From NCBI RefSeq assembly GCF_019649055.1, contig NW_026570230.1, positions 1,426,001 through 1,490,000 on the forward strand: 64,000 nt of DNA, given 5' to 3'. Source of the stretch: Paramacrobiotus metropolitanus (Eukaryota > Tardigrada > Eutardigrada > Parachela > Macrobiotidae). How positions within the stretch are numbered: position 1 is the stretch's first letter; each line of letters opens with the position of its first letter. The translations under genes were made by a program, and so were the position numbers. Positions 52,345-64,000 of this stretch are shown piece after piece. Below the pieces are notes generated by a model. The model was not told the origin of the DNA. It did not search any database and worked only from the letters and a program-made list of their open reading frames with translations.

Positions 52345-55229
52345 ATGCCTGATCATGACAGCCCTGGTGCGGTGTGCCAAGAAGACGATCCCCTCCTTCA
52401 TCCCGATCGCAGTACAGGGAGATTGCGCAAGCAGGATGTCTATCTAATTGGGATGATGTTCGTGGTTAACTACTGCAATTTTGTCTGCTTTTCCTTGATA
52501 GCGCCATTCTTCCCTAAAGAGGCATGCTTTAATCTCGAGTAATTCTACTTTGTTTCTTTTTATATGATGTATCATGTTCAGATCGCCGCAAACTGGGACA
52601 CTGTGCATAAAACTGACAAATAATGTTCCAGGTTGTTACAAAAGGAGGAACACAAGCGCTGGCCTCATGGATTTTTGGCTGCTACCAGTTGGTGGTCTTT
52701 TTAGTGTGTCCGCAAGTCGGCAAGCATGTACGTCTCCATATTGGCCACGGCACATTTACTGTATTTTGCGTACGAAATTCAATCCGGCATCTGACTTTCC
52801 TGGCTTTGCATTATTAGGTCAGCCACCTGGGAACGACATTCCTGTTTGTCGCGGGAACATTCGTAACCGGCACCGCCTGTGCGCTCTTCGGGTAAATAAG
52901 TAACTGGACTATGAATGTGAACTGTACATGTGCAGTATGCAGCAGAAATGCGTAGTGGTCTATAGTACGGTAGTGTTGCACAGATAGTACTGCGTTGTCT
53001 GTGTAACTATTACGATTACCGTCTAAGTAAGTATCCTTCGCGTTCGCTGCCGATGGAGTAATTTCCGGTCTTTGTAGATTGTTATCGATGGTAGAGGATT
53101 TTCATGCGTTTATCGCACTGGCTTTTGCCATCCGCATCGTCGAGGGCGTCGGGGCCGGTGCCTACCTGACCGCGTCATTCTGCATCGCGGCAACTGAATA
53201 TCCAGCTAGAATGGCTTTTGTACAGGTAGCAACTTTTAGTGCTTGATTGGGCTTCCATAAATGATAAATTAATAAACAAGAGCGAAATTGGTACCGGATG
53301 TGCCAATCTTACAGTGGTTACCTTTCAGACTTTAAACAACAATAAATAACTGACGAAGTTTCACATCCAACGTACAGTCACAAAACAAATTACGGTGACT
53401 GTATGTTTTGTTATAATATTAAATATAATACAGTTTATATAGTTTAATACAATCTTGATAATAATAATAATATTTTTGTAGGGTCTGCTGGAAACAGCGA
53501 GCGGCTTGGGGTTGAGTACCGGACCGACAATTGGCGGTGCGTTATATACCGTAAGCTGAATGATTGCCGGCTGTATATACTGCAACAGCAGTGCTTACTA
53601 TTTGCTGCGTAGAACTAGTACCGATCTTTGCATTGATAATTTGTAAAACCGGGCAGTTATATTGCTGTCGAAGTTCCGAAGATGTCTCACGGATCTGGTG
53701 TTTAGGCGGGCGGCTACTGGATGCCTTTCGCTGTCGTAGGAAGCATTCTTGTAATTACGGGACTGCTCTCTACATTTGCGTTGCAAATGCACTCTAGATC
53801 TCGAAATGATTCTCGTGCCCACCGGAAGGGTAAAGAAAATTAATCAACTGATGCCCGTGAAATTCTCATTGAACTGTCTTTGCTGGTTTTTAACACCGTT
53901 GCGTCTGGTTGCTTGCAGTAATCAACCATGCATCCGGATCCCTGTGGGATCTGCTCAGGATTCCTGATGTACTCGTTTCCGGTATGACAATTGTCTGCGG
54001 TGCTATGTCCATTGGATTCTACGAGCCATCTCTGGAATTGCATATTGATAAGGTAGACTAATCGGTTACACAAACTGCCTTTCCATGCTGGCAGGTGTTT
54101 CGAATTAATTTTCTCTTTTCCGCTAGTTTCTGAGTTCACCTTTCGAAGTGGGATTGGTCTTTCTCGCATCAGCCGGATCCTACGCTCTATTTTCGCCTCT
54201 GTGGGGCGCAGCGGCGGACCGGATGAAGCAGCCAAAGAATCTCATGATCTGTGGAAGCTGTATTGTGTCCACTGCCTTGGTACTCATGGGACCGGCTCCG
54301 TTTCTTGGTGTCAAAACGTACGCACGCGCTTACAGTTTGTTATAAAAAAATTATAATTGCCGTATATGTTGCTTATGTTAGCCGACAAGACTTAATTTTG
54401 ATTCAGCGCATGCCCACATATATATCTTAATAGACTATAAAATACGCACTGTAGTGTGGGCTGTACAATAATACCGATTCCGGAAGAAGTATGGGTATCG
54501 TGAGATTGTTGGCTTGATAGGAAATTATGGATCGTCATATTGGCACTCTTGTTACATGGGATCGGGGTTGGCGGTCAGCTGGTGCCGCCTCTGCGGGATA
54601 TGTTGACCGCAGCATTGTAAGTGGCAACGCCATTACGGCATACGCAAAACTGTTAAATAGATGGTTTTTGTAGCGAATTTGTATTAACAAATTAATTTTA
54701 CGATAATGTTTAATTATACCGGCTGATGAAATGACAAAGGTGTTGAATTATTAATAACGAACGGTAGTTGTATTCAAGACCAAGCATTACATATGTACTC
54801 CAGGTGTCAAGTCCGCCATCGCATTGGCGTTTAGTGCTGGTATGCGGTAGAAATCGTTTACTTCGTAATTACTAAAACCACTTGTTGTAATTTCATGTAA
54901 GCAGTGAGTAGCGATTTTTCACCGGTTAGTGGTTACTGTCTATTAAACTGTCCACATACTAGTAACTGCAGTGTATTCTTTTTAGGAGAAACGGTTTCCG
55001 AGATGATGTGAATACACACGGTCTGGGATCGGGATTATTTGCGTCCGCATTCTCATTAGGCGCTTTTCTCGGTCCGTTAATTGGTGGTTCGCTAATTGAT
55101 GTGATATCCTTTGAGTGGTCGGCCTTTCTGATCAGCTGTATAAATGCATCTGTAGCAGTGATACTCCTTATGATAGTTTTTCTGCGGCACCGTGCAGCGC
55201 ATAATTGTCAGAGTGCTAATAATTTTTAG
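52345..55229 (+). CDS. SLC18B1-like MFS transporter (vesicular polyamine transporter family), about ten exons
   Basis: The coding text follows mammalian SLC18B1 along its whole length. The first exon has DVYLIGMMFVVNYCNFVCFS and PFFPKE. Exon 2 has ASWIFGCYQLVVFLV. The exon near 52820 reads VSHLGTTFLFVAGTFVTG. At 53.1 kb is FHAFIALAFAIRIVEGVGAG. At 53.5 kb is GLLETASGLGLSTGPTIGG. At 53.7 kb is GGYWMPFAVVGSILV. At 53.9 kb is VLVSGMTIVCGAMSIGFYEP. At 54.1 kb is EVGLVFLASAGSYALFSPLW. At 54.5 kb is WIVILALLLHGIGVGGQLVP. The last exon (54986-55229) has HGLGSGLFASAFSLGAFLGP. About 12 membrane segments are expected. It carries out proton-coupled export into vesicles. The first intron seems to use a GC donor (AAAGAG|GCATGC) rather than GT. 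Confidence 0.9.
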
Positions 55230-55846
55230 ATGAGAATAATGATTCGGCCGTTCATACTGGTTCGGGTTATGGCTCAATAACAGCCTGAATTTTGAAGTGA
55301 ATGATAAAACTGTGGGAAATTTTCTGCAAGTCCAGTAATGCAAATCTGCATATTCCAAATCGAAATGCTTGAAATGACAAACTGCGAGTGTATTGGCTGA
55401 GATGAAACCCTTCGTAAAAAGTAAGTTAGCAAGTTATAAAACTGCTTAAGTTTTAGAATAACTACCCTAGAAAACTACTGATGGTGAGTAGTAGAACCAA
55501 ATCAGGTTCCAATCTGAAGTTACAGAACCAAATCAGGAGAGCAAAGAAGTCATGGACTGCAGAAACGTAATGCTGATTTCGACAAAATGAACATCGGAAA
55601 AAACTGCATTTAGTTTAAAAGATTACAATCAACTTTTATTACTCAAAAGTGATCTCTCATAAATGAATGAGCGACAAATGTATACTGCGATAATAAAGCA
55701 GCAAAGCATACCATCGACAGTGTGGGACCATGTTTAATCCAACGATAACGGCGTTTGACATCCGAATCCCTGTACAGCGAATCAATCACACCAGACAGCT
55801 AACAGAAACACACCACAAGCACCGAATTTGCTCTTTCGTTTAAGTT
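55230..55846. other. Intergenic between convergent genes
   Basis: AT-rich 3' regions of the SLC18B1-like gene and of COX6B. It contains a short direct repeat (AACCAAATCAGG at about 55496 and 55525). Nothing else seen. Confidence 0.6.
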
Positions 55847-56197
55847 TCAATGATGTTTCTTGCCATGATCCTTGGTGGCTTCTCCACTATGTTCCCGCAA
55901 ATCCTGTTCAAAATCAAATGGTAGTGTTCCGGCCTCCAGCTGTTCGTTCCATTTGGCCACCCACGCATGAGGGCAGATAGTACGAAACACCTTCTTGAAG
56001 TAGTAGCACGGCTCGTAGTCCTCGCCCTTCAGCTTCTTGCAGCGCTGGTAGTCTAGGTAGTTCACCCAGCAGCGCTTGGCCTGATTCTGGTTGGGAAATC
56101 GCGGATCAAAGGGTGGCGCCCAGAATTCACCGGCCATAATTTTACGGCGGATTTCTTCATCGTTTTCCTCCCGTTCTTCGTGAGCTGGTAGCGACAT
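55847..56197 (-). CDS. COX6B: Cytochrome c oxidase subunit 6B (COX6B/COX12)
   Basis: A 116-residue single-exon coding sequence. FDPRFPNQNQAKRCWVNYLD is the COX6B signature. The twin cysteine motif is exact: C-x9-C (CWVNYLDYQRC) and C-x10-C (CYYFKKVFRTIC). It is imported into the intermembrane space by the Mia40 route and sits on complex IV at the dimer interface. ICPHAWVAKWNEQLEAGTLP also fits. The N-terminus (MSLPAHEEREENDEEI) and the charged C-terminal tail (GEATKDHGKKHH) are longer than in mammalian COX6B1, as in some invertebrates. An acceptor-like sequence just upstream suggests a 5'-UTR intron. Confidence 0.95.
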   Translation of the reverse strand: MSLPAHEEREENDEEIRRKIMAGEFWAPPFDPRFPNQNQAKRCWVNYLDYQRCKKLKGEDYEPCYYFKKVFRTICPHAWVAKWNEQLEAGTLPFDFEQDLREHSGEATKDHGKKHH

Positions 56198-56982
56198 GTT
56201 GGTGGATTAGCACCTGCAACAGCAAAATAACGGGATCAAACTCTGAGCTACACTCTCCACGCAATGCCTCCAAGTTCCAACAAAAGATCAAACCACAGTT
56301 ATGATGCAACACTAAACAATCCTATATAACTATATAGGATCATACCTGCGCCTTGCAATAAAAACAAAATATTCCCACAATAATAGCTTAAAAACCAAAA
56401 AAGATGCGATGCTTTTATTTTTTAAATGAAAACTATTGCCACAGTAAAAATTAATGTTCACATGATACAGGTAGCGAGCTAGAGATGGGTTTGATTCTGA
56501 CTTTCTGCCCGGTTACTAAACAACGTCCTCGGCGGGTGGCTTAAGAATAGGTACGACTCTCTTAAAGATTGCTGGGGTTCGTATCTGTTCTGAGTTTTCG
56601 CACATTTTTGGTCAGTTTAATTGTTTAAACTTTGAAGTTTTAAAATTTTTATTTTTCAAAATTGTTCTTATTGAGTGCTGGTAATCTGGTATAGAAAGTT
56701 TCAATTTCTGCAGTTTATGCTGTGTAGTGTTTAGGTTTATACATTTACCACAAGGACCCAGAACGGAAGCGCAGAAGTGTTGATTTCGTCCTCTGAAATT
56801 ATCCGGAATCGGATTCGTTGCAGTCATTGCATGAGCGAACAGTCAAACTGAGTCAATCGTCCGTGCGTGTGGAAAGTCTGGGACGGAATCTCTGGAAAAT
56901 TTATTCCCTGTGTCCCTGTTGGCCGCATTCGAGAGTTGCAGTACAATCCTAATTCCTAAGTGAATCCTTCGCCGTATCATTC
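56198..56982. other. Divergent intergenic region between COX6B and Nxt1
   Basis: Upstream regions of two divergent housekeeping genes, about 790 bp. They could share a bidirectional promoter. A short repeat ACTATATA(A)GGATCATA lies near 56330. No coding signal: the minus frame at 56612-56827 is unsupported. Confidence 0.5.
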
Positions 56983-57748
56983 ATGGCATCGCAAGCATTG
57001 ACAGCCCGCGAATTGCGGATATCTCAGACTTGTCTGACAGCCAAAGCATTCACGGAGCGCTTCTATCAGCGCTTGAACACCGAGCGACACGTAAGTCGCT
57101 GGCCCGTATCTACCCATCCAGCGCATTTATTTATGGATTCTATTTGTTTGCAGTTGGTGAAGAGTATGTACGAAGAAAGTGGTAAACTGATTTTCAATGG
57201 CCATGGGTATTGCGGTCCGGAGGCGATTGGAAAGTTCTACGAAAATCTACCCAAATGCACACCGACGATACAAGGCTTTGATGCCCACGAGATTGACGGT
57301 ATGAACACAATCAGAAGTACGAGTACGTCAAGCTATATTTTGCTAGCTATAATTACATCGGTGAGCCAGAGTGTGAAGATGGTGTAAGCTTTTTTCTGAT
57401 TTTTTTTGCTGAAGTGGGGACTTGTTACTTTCAGGGTTAGTTTTGTCGAATGGGTTACAAACTGCATGTGTTCGTTGTGTTTTTGCAGAGAAGTATCTGG
57501 GCGGCACGCCAGCCATTGTCATCTCGGTTGCGGGACATGTGCGCTACGGTAACCGCGGTGATCCGTCCAGTTCCAGTTACGATGAGCGTTCCACGAATCT
57601 GAAGGGCGTGCTGAACTTCTTCGAGACCTTCGTCATCACCGCCAAGAGCGGTACCTGGAAAATCCAGTCCGACAGTTTTCGCCACCAGAACTGCAATACC
57701 GATTCCATGCTGAAGGCCGACTCTTGGAATACCAGCATGCAAGAATGA
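56983..57748 (+). CDS. Nxt1: NTF2-related export protein (Nxt1/p15)
   Basis: Three exons, 56983-57090, 57154-57298 and 57489-57748, with GT-AG sites and matching phases (0, 1). The protein has the NTF2-like fold: helical start CLTAKAFTERFYQRLNTER, then KLIFNGHGYCGPEAIGKFYE, a strand PAIVISVAGHVRYG, then NFFETFVITAKSGTWKIQSD and FRHQ. In Nxt1 this domain pairs with the NXF1 NTF2-like domain and helps bulk mRNA export at nuclear pores. The length (about 170 aa) is a little above the usual 140. The extra residues are the loop GNRGDPSSSSYDERSTN and a short tail. It lies divergently to COX6B. Confidence 0.93.
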
Positions 57749-59587
57749 ATGACGTTGTTGTTTTGTTGGTTGTTGATAATAACGCTAAGCAAGGATGCGG
57801 AAAGGTACAAGTAGTATGTAGAAATTAAATTTCCCACTCTGCAGAACATCGAAATTAAAACACTTGTTTACACCGCTTTTTCCAGTTGAAAACTTGGAAC
57901 TGAACATTCCTTAGCCCAGTACATTCTCGCCGAGAATTTAAAATTTAGAATCGGGAATAACCGTTTTAAACTAGATCTTTTTTGTAGTTTAAATCCAAAA
58001 TTGAAAATCTCTCTTGACGTAAACGTTTTCCACACAAAACCATTTTTTAATGTTATCAGTAATAACGGTTGGGATCGCCTCCATCATGGCGATTCAAGCG
58101 TGCAGAGCTTTTCCGCGTCCTTGCTTTGCGATCTTCACTTTAGAGTCTGTGATAAAATGTAGTCGATGGACATTTTGTAAGTTTCGTTGTTTTTAGGCAG
58201 AATATTGAGGTACAAAGTGTTGTTGCTGCGTTCGCCTTGTTATATATATATATATATATCTCTACTGCCGCCAGCGGTTATGCAGCGGTTTTGTTGTTGT
58301 TGTACTTCAGAATTTTGGAAAATGAATTTCTGAATTTTGTTGCCGGATTGTCAAGAGGAATAACGTACAGATAGTTTGTCCTGCCCGGGGATAATCTCAG
58401 CGATGTTGATAATTTTTGGTTTCGGTGTAATTTTTGGTGTAATTCGGGGTAATTTTTGGTGTAGGCATGTTGATTTTGCAAGTAATCGATTGTCCCAGCA
58501 AGAACGGCTGTCTTAGAACGCTGCTGCCTGACACAGGTTAATTGTTACTCTTCTAAATTCTCCTGTGAATTGCGGAATAACTTGAAACTACCGCTTCTGC
58601 AAGATGGTTTTGGTACTACGCTAGTTCGTCTCTGTGATGATTTTACTTCTGTACTGTTCAATACAGATGCTGACTGAAGATGAGTTAACTTAAAGCGTCG
58701 CTTGCGCAGACTAACCATTTTTATTAAAAATTATAATTAGTGAACTCGATAATTATTTCTAGAATACTGTATTGCACCGGCGGCATCGCTGACTGATTCG
58801 TTTAATCAGTTTTATGTACTCTTAGCATAATTATGTCTGTTTAGATGCGGAGATCAAAGGGAAGCGGTGAGTTACTGTATGTTTATTTTATGTAATACTC
58901 AATAAATTGGACTCTGTCGCAGTTATTTTTTGGTAATTTGAAATGCAGCGGTCAAAAGTGGAAATTCTAAATTAAAGTAGGATTGGAGTTACACAACTGA
59001 TAAAATTAATGCAGTTTAAACCCAACGATCCTAGAAGGGTGTTACGAGGTCGGAAGACCTTTTGCGATATTAAAGCCTTAGAACTTTCGAGGTCACGGGC
59101 GATGGTGTGCCGCGCACGATTTCAGTATCCGTATCAGTATGATTTGTATGTTTAGTTTCTTTATCACACTACTGTGTGGAAGCCGATTTGTTTAGATACT
59201 AATTACTGTGCTGTAAAATGGAAGCGCTTAATTAATTATTGTAGGTGAGCACATACGGTTAATATGGTTGAGCACACGATAAATGTCGTCTTAACAGATA
59301 ACCGCTTACTTCATAAATATTGGGGATAATGCTATTTCCTATCACAATCACATGTCCAACTGCCTTTGACTCACTAATAAGGACACGATATTCCAAGATT
59401 GTTCGTGAAAATTACAACAATCGCTAATAAATCTTCTTATCAGCCCGTACCAGGAAACCAGAAAGGCCACTGATATCCGCATTCTAATTTTTGTGGCAAC
59501 GTTGCTGGACTATATAAAGAACATATTTATCAGCAACAGCAGCATCCATTTTCTTTTCTCCGCTACGGAATTATTACCTCTGCAAAC
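57749..59587. other. Intergenic
   Basis: Contains a (TA)10 run at 58240-58259 and a short tandem motif GTAATTTTTGGTGTA (58427-58462). The last 100 bp before 59588 should hold the protease promoter and 5' UTR. No gene recognised. Confidence 0.6.
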
Positions 59588-62500
59588 ATGTTGACCATTG
59601 CCGCTGTTCTACTGGCTGCGGCCGTTGCCGTCAACGGGCAAAGTAAACAACATAGCATCCGGAATTTATTATACAATAAATGATGTTCAATGGAAATTTT
59701 GTTTAGGTTGCGGTGGCTCCATCACCGTTGGTGAAGGCTCTCCAGTCCTCATTCAGTCACCCAATTATCCCGACCAGTATCCCAACAACGCCCAGTGCAC
59801 ATGGAGTGTGCGTGGAGTTGCCGGAAAGGGACTTGAGGTGAGTTATATGTACTATCACATCTCCTTATGAACCTTCAACCGCTAGAATAAATACTCGTAT
59901 AAATAATACCTTGATCTATTACTGATTCATCGTTAAAAAATTAAGAAAAAGCATGTAAATACGAGTAATATAAGTAGTATTTGTTACTGACAAAGGAAAT
60001 CTAGCAGCCCAACTGAAGTAACGACTACTTCTGGTCTCGCGCTTGTGCGCTCTACTGAGTCTACTCCAAATATACTAGTACTCGCGTATATGTACTTACA
60101 TAGTTTAATATCTATATATAAACATAGTTTAAATATTTTTCACTTCATGCGTAGATTGACGTGCAATATAAACTGACACAACGGTCGCTCTTGCTTGTAG
60201 TTCAGCTCCATCGCCTTCAACCTGGAAGGTGGCTCGTGCACATACGATGCCCTGACCATTGGATCTCAATCGTTCTGTGGCACCAGTGGCCCGAATAACT
60301 TCGTTACCGGTGCCTCTGTGGTAAGGCAAAATTTTCGAAACCATATATTACAATTTGCGTATATATTCCTACCTTACACGTTCAAATAATCATTGCTGTT
60401 TTATTGCAGACCGTCTCTTTCCGCACGGACGGCAGTGTCCAGTACTCTGGTTTCCAAGTGGCCATCCGGGTTACCGACGGAGCTCCCCGTAAGTACTTTA
60501 TCACTTTCAACAACTGGTAGCAATCTTTAGTGCAATCTGCTGTTGTAATGGAAACAATAATATCTGCAAAAACATATCTGTGGCATTAATTGTGCCGGAT
60601 CGTCACTATGTTGCCGCATTGTGACAAAGTGTTTCGTACGTTTGTGCAGCCAGCAGCGCTTGCGGAGGTGATGTTACCGTGGAGGATGGAAAGACCTCCT
60701 ATATCACGTCGCCTGGCTTCCCTGGCCAGTACCCCAACAACGCCGACTGCACCTGGACCATCAGTGGCCCGGCTGGAAAGGCTCTGCAGTTCAACACCGT
60801 CAGCTTCGACACCGAAAGCAACTACGACTACCTGGCCCTCAGCGAAGTGGTCAACGGTGCCCTCACTGAATTCTCCCGCTCCTCCGGCAGTGGACCCAGC
60901 AAAGTGCGCAGCCGCACCGGCGAAATTACCGCTGTTTTCCGATCTGACAGCAGCGTCCAGCGAGCTGGATTCAACGTCTCCATCAAAGGTCAGTGCTGAC
61001 AATAAGCCATATTGTATATATCGTGCATGACTATTGCGGACCCCGTTGGTATCGAAAAAAATCACAGCTTCATTTCCATAGCTGCAGAAATTATCGTACA
61101 AAATATTAGCTTTCACCAGCACGTACGTTGTCTCATACAATAAAAAATTATCATACCTATATGATTGTGTGGATGTCTGGGTTCGTGTTTCTTCATTGGA
61201 ATGTTTTTTACATATAGTCGAGTTCTGCGCTCCGGGTACCAGCCTGTGTCCCGGCAGTGAGACGCACTGCGTCGCCCCTTCGGCCTACTGCAACAACGTC
61301 GCCGACGAATGCCCTGGTAACATCGATGAACAGTACTGCAACGCCGAATGCGGTATCGCTCCCATTGCGCCCAATCTGCAACCCACCCGCATTGTCGGTG
61401 GACAGGAAGCTACTCCCCATTCGTGGCCCTGGCAGGTGGCTTTCCTCACCTCCAGTGGATCGCAGTTCTGCGGTGGCTCTGTGGTACGTGTTACTTTTTG
61501 CTCTGTACGCTGGTATATAAACTCGGTTCTTAAATATTCTAATTTCCTATAGTTAGAGCGCCGATTTACAACACTTCATAATACGTAGATATGTACTGTA
61601 CGATGCTGTATGCTTAACTGCATTCACTGGAAAGTAAGAAATATGTATGTATAATTTTTTACAAGTATTTGCCAATTAACATTAAAAACTAAAACTAGCG
61701 ACTACTTGTAGTCCAGAATGGACTTAAGACGGTTATAAGTAACTGAATAATCTACAGATCAGCAACCGCTGGGTGATGACCGCTGCTCACTGCTGTGCCG
61801 GACGCAGCCCATCCAACTCCAAAGTCCTGTTGGGTGGTCATCGCTACTCCAACCCCGAAGAGGGCTCCAAGGTGCACGCTCTGCGCCGCATCGTTATGCA
61901 CCCCACCTACGGCAGTCGCCCGGCTACCCGCTACGACTTCTGCTTACTCGAACTGGAAGAGGTACACCATCCCCACCGTAATTAATGGCGCACTGTTATT
62001 GACCGTACCGTTGTATTGTCTCCACAGCCTGCACAATTCAGCCGCACCATCGTCCCCGTCTGCCTGCCCACCGCCGCCGATGGTGCTCCCGGCAGCAAAT
62101 GCTACGTCACCGGCTGGGGTAACACCGGCAAACGCACCGCTCTGGGCTTCGGCGAATACCTTCGTCTGATCGAAGCCGCCGATGCCGGCAAACTGCCCAA
62201 GGATGTGGCCAACATGCTGCGCGGTACCTCCGTCATCCACCAGGTGGACGTTAACATCAGCGAACAGTCCTACTGCAACACCCAGTACGGTGGTGTCATC
62301 GATGACAGCATGGTCTGCGCTGCTGCTCCCGGCAAAGACACGTAAGTACCACTATTTTTTTACCAAGGTCCTCCTCGTTTAGCGACAGGGTGGCAACAGG
62401 GATGGGCGCATCCGTGTAAAGGTCAGGAACACCGCTTAATGATGATTGGCGTTGCAGGTGCCAGGGTGACAGTGGTGGCCCATTGGTCTGCGACCGCGCT

Positions 62501-62697
62501 GATGGCCAGCCTGGATTCGTCCTGGTCGGTGTAACCTCGTGGGGCCGGTAAGTTGTGATTAATCAGTGGAGCAGTTGTGCATGTATTTAATGAATTGGTG
62601 TTCTTACAGTGGCTGCGCTCAGGCTGGTTACCCTGGCGTCTACGGTCGCACTGCTCACGTACTCGACTGGATCACCGAAACCATGTACTCCAAATAA
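59588..62697 (+). CDS. Secreted serine protease: signal peptide, two CUB domains, LDLa-like module, trypsin domain
   Basis: About ten exons. Exon 1 (59588-59642) encodes the signal peptide [21 protein letters not shown]1 has [20 protein letters not shown] and NNAQCTWSV (exons near 59707, 60200 and 60411). CUB2 has [10 protein letters not shown] and NNADCTWTI (exon near 60650-60990). A Cys-rich LDLa-like module ([17 protein letters not shown]) follows in the exon at 61217. The S1 domain begins [16 protein letters not shown], with the activation cleavage before IVGG. The catalytic triad is [14 protein letters not shown] and CQGDSGGP. D six residues before the active Ser predicts trypsin-like Lys/Arg cleavage. 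Last exon: [20 protein letters not shown], stop at 62695-62697. It is likely a gut or haemolymph protease. Confidence 0.95.
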
Positions 62698-63031
62698 ATC
62701 ACTAAATTTACGCTTCTCCAGCTTTCACGCACTGCTTTTTACCGGTTTTAATTAATTGGTCTGGGTACAGGAGATTTTTATGCAAAATGTTGTTTTTGCG
62801 AAACACACAGGTTGCCACTAATTATGCATGAGCAACTATCAAAAATGCAAAAACGAAGCAAAAGATCGAAATAAAAGTGGCAAATACTAAAGCGCCCGGT
62901 TTCGTTACACAGATTAAACTTGATATATTTGTGCTTATGTGCAGCTGGGACAAGCCACGCCAATCTAAAGATCATAAGAAAAATTAATTAAGTCACATTT
63001 GCAGATACTAGTATTATATCTTGAACATTTT
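62698..63031. other. Intergenic, 3' of the protease
   Basis: AT-rich 3' flank between the convergent protease and the minus-strand exon ending at 63032. Nothing seen. Confidence 0.6.
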
Positions 63032-63272
63032 TTAATAAACAATGGTAACACGCAAGGAAGATTTTCGAGGTTTTGCCACGTCTAATCGTTGTGACGATTC
63101 CGCGACAGATCCCTGACGGCTTTGTTTAGTACTCTTATCCAAAACAACCATAGCCGTGCTGTAACGCCTGGTAAATGCGTCCATCCGGGCGAACTTTTGT
63201 AAATCTTCCTCGTCTTCCTTGCTCAGTTGGGAAATCTTGCGCTGACTGTCTTTCCTGGCCCTCGCTGCTGCT
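63032..63272 (-). CDS. Terminal exon with MDAFTRRYS motif, family unknown
   Basis: A minus-strand exon after an acceptor near 63273. It reads ARKDSQRKISQLSKEDEEDL, then QKFARMDAFTRRYSTAMVV, and ends KPRKSSLRVTIVY and stop. Its core matches the exon at 63447-63694 (LRQLAKMDAFSRRYS), so the two are duplicated exons of one gene or neighbouring paralogues. It is basic and probably soluble. The start lies outside or to the right. Not recognised. Confidence 0.5.
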
Positions 63273-63446
63273 TATAAGATGCAAAAGCATTGTCTGACGA
63301 ATTTGTTTTAAACATTAAATGCTTGTAAAAAAGGTCTTACTGTACTTGTACAAGAATTTCGATAAATAAAAATGTGTATAAGCCTGGTGTACAATTAGCG
63401 CCTAGCGTTAGCTGCGCATAAAAATTATTATGAATCATGTGGAAAA

Positions 63447-63694
63447 TTACAAAAAAAATTGCAAATTCTGAATTGCGTAAACTTTACGTTTTATTCGGGG
63501 TGGACGATTGTCCGTTGAACGGGATATCCTCGGGCTCCAGCGCAGATCAGCGCGGGAACATCGTGGGGTCACGCGCGGAACACCCAAGCTATACCGCCGA
63601 GAAAAAGCATCCATTTTCGCTAATTGTCGTAGATGTTCGCTCTCATCCAAATTAATTAGTTCGCATTCGGCACCGGGAGTGCTTGTCTTTTCAC
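63447..63694 (-). CDS. Second exon with MDAFSRRYS motif, partial gene
   Basis: A minus-strand exon beginning after the acceptor GGTATAG at 63695. It reads EKTSTPGAECELINLDESEH, then LRQLAKMDAFSRRYSLGVPR, and becomes Arg-rich (RWSPRISRSTDNRPPRIKRK). A donor-like AAACGTAAAG near 63492 could join it to the exon at 63032-63272, giving one protein with two MDAF[ST]RRYS repeats. Upstream exons should lie beyond 63.8 kb. Function unknown. Confidence 0.45.
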
Positions 63695-64000
63695 CTATAC
63701 CAATAATTAACAAGAGCACTGTTGATAGGTTTTTTATGTATTTGCTCCCAAAGTCCCAATTCCCCAAAAATGGAACTGTTGCGTAAATTTAGCACTTGAT
63801 GGAGTTCGCAGCAAGTATTTCCATTACAGTTTTAAGAAGATATATATGTACAGTATTTACATACAATTTAATTTTATGTGTAATCAAGCAATGCATTATA
63901 ATGACTGATATGTTTAGCTACAGGCCATAACGCGCTGCATACGGCACATATTGTACATAATTAGTAATGAAGTGTAATACGTTAGTATACTTCTGTGGAC

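Noticed and set aside
60590-62382. Ala/Pro/Thr-rich alternate frames across the protease
   Set aside because: Out-of-frame shadows of GC-rich protease exons.

Overview
The window is nuclear DNA from an invertebrate animal. Host genes are split by many short GT-AG introns and include a CUB/trypsin protease, an R3H-SUZ protein, an hnRNP A/B protein, COX6B, Nxt1, an SLC18B1-like transporter and a Cu/Zn SOD. The gene set fits a compact-genome ecdysozoan such as an arthropod or a tardigrade, but the sequence alone does not settle the species.

Layout. (1) About 1-17 kb is one end of a Polinton/Maverick (adintovirus-like) element that continues past the left edge. All its genes lie on the minus strand: PolB, two related 146-aa proteins, a BIR (IAP-type) protein, a TBP-like protein, a packaging ATPase, a pX-like basic protein, a Pro-rich repeat protein, a chromodomain integrase and the start of a probable virion protein. 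A complete pogo-like DNA transposon (5326-7313) sits inside it. A GC-rich 122-bp minisatellite (about 15.96-16.9 kb) lies at its outer side. (2) 17-22.3 kb holds an orphan coiled-coil gene and two non-autonomous DNA transposons with intact ends (hAT-type 20524-21253; Tc1/mariner-like 21310-22246). (3) 22.4-28.3 kb holds a Cu/Zn SOD, a Cys-rich secreted-type protein and a small secreted protein, all on the minus strand. (4) 31.4-35.3 kb is an hnRNP A/B gene on the plus strand; 37.2-42.6 kb is an R3H-SUZ protein on the minus strand. (5) 47-49 kb is a coiled-coil gene on the plus strand, followed by an old LTR-retrotransposon Gag fragment (49.05-51.3 kb, minus). (6) 52.3-62.7 kb holds SLC18B1-like (+), COX6B (-), Nxt1 (+) and a CUB-CUB-LDLa-trypsin protease (+). 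Paired related exons on the minus strand lie at the right edge.

The most unusual part is the Polinton accessory block. A TATA-binding-protein-like ORF with an added C-terminal array of acidic 'DLFDWF' repeats sits among accessory genes whose upstream regions share two repeated sequence modules. One is a 22-bp box present four times, about 85-170 bp before start codons. The other is a module of about 78 bp present two or three times. My inference is that the element carries its own promoter-recognition factor and a matching set of promoters, next to an apoptosis inhibitor. I do not recall a described case but could not search.
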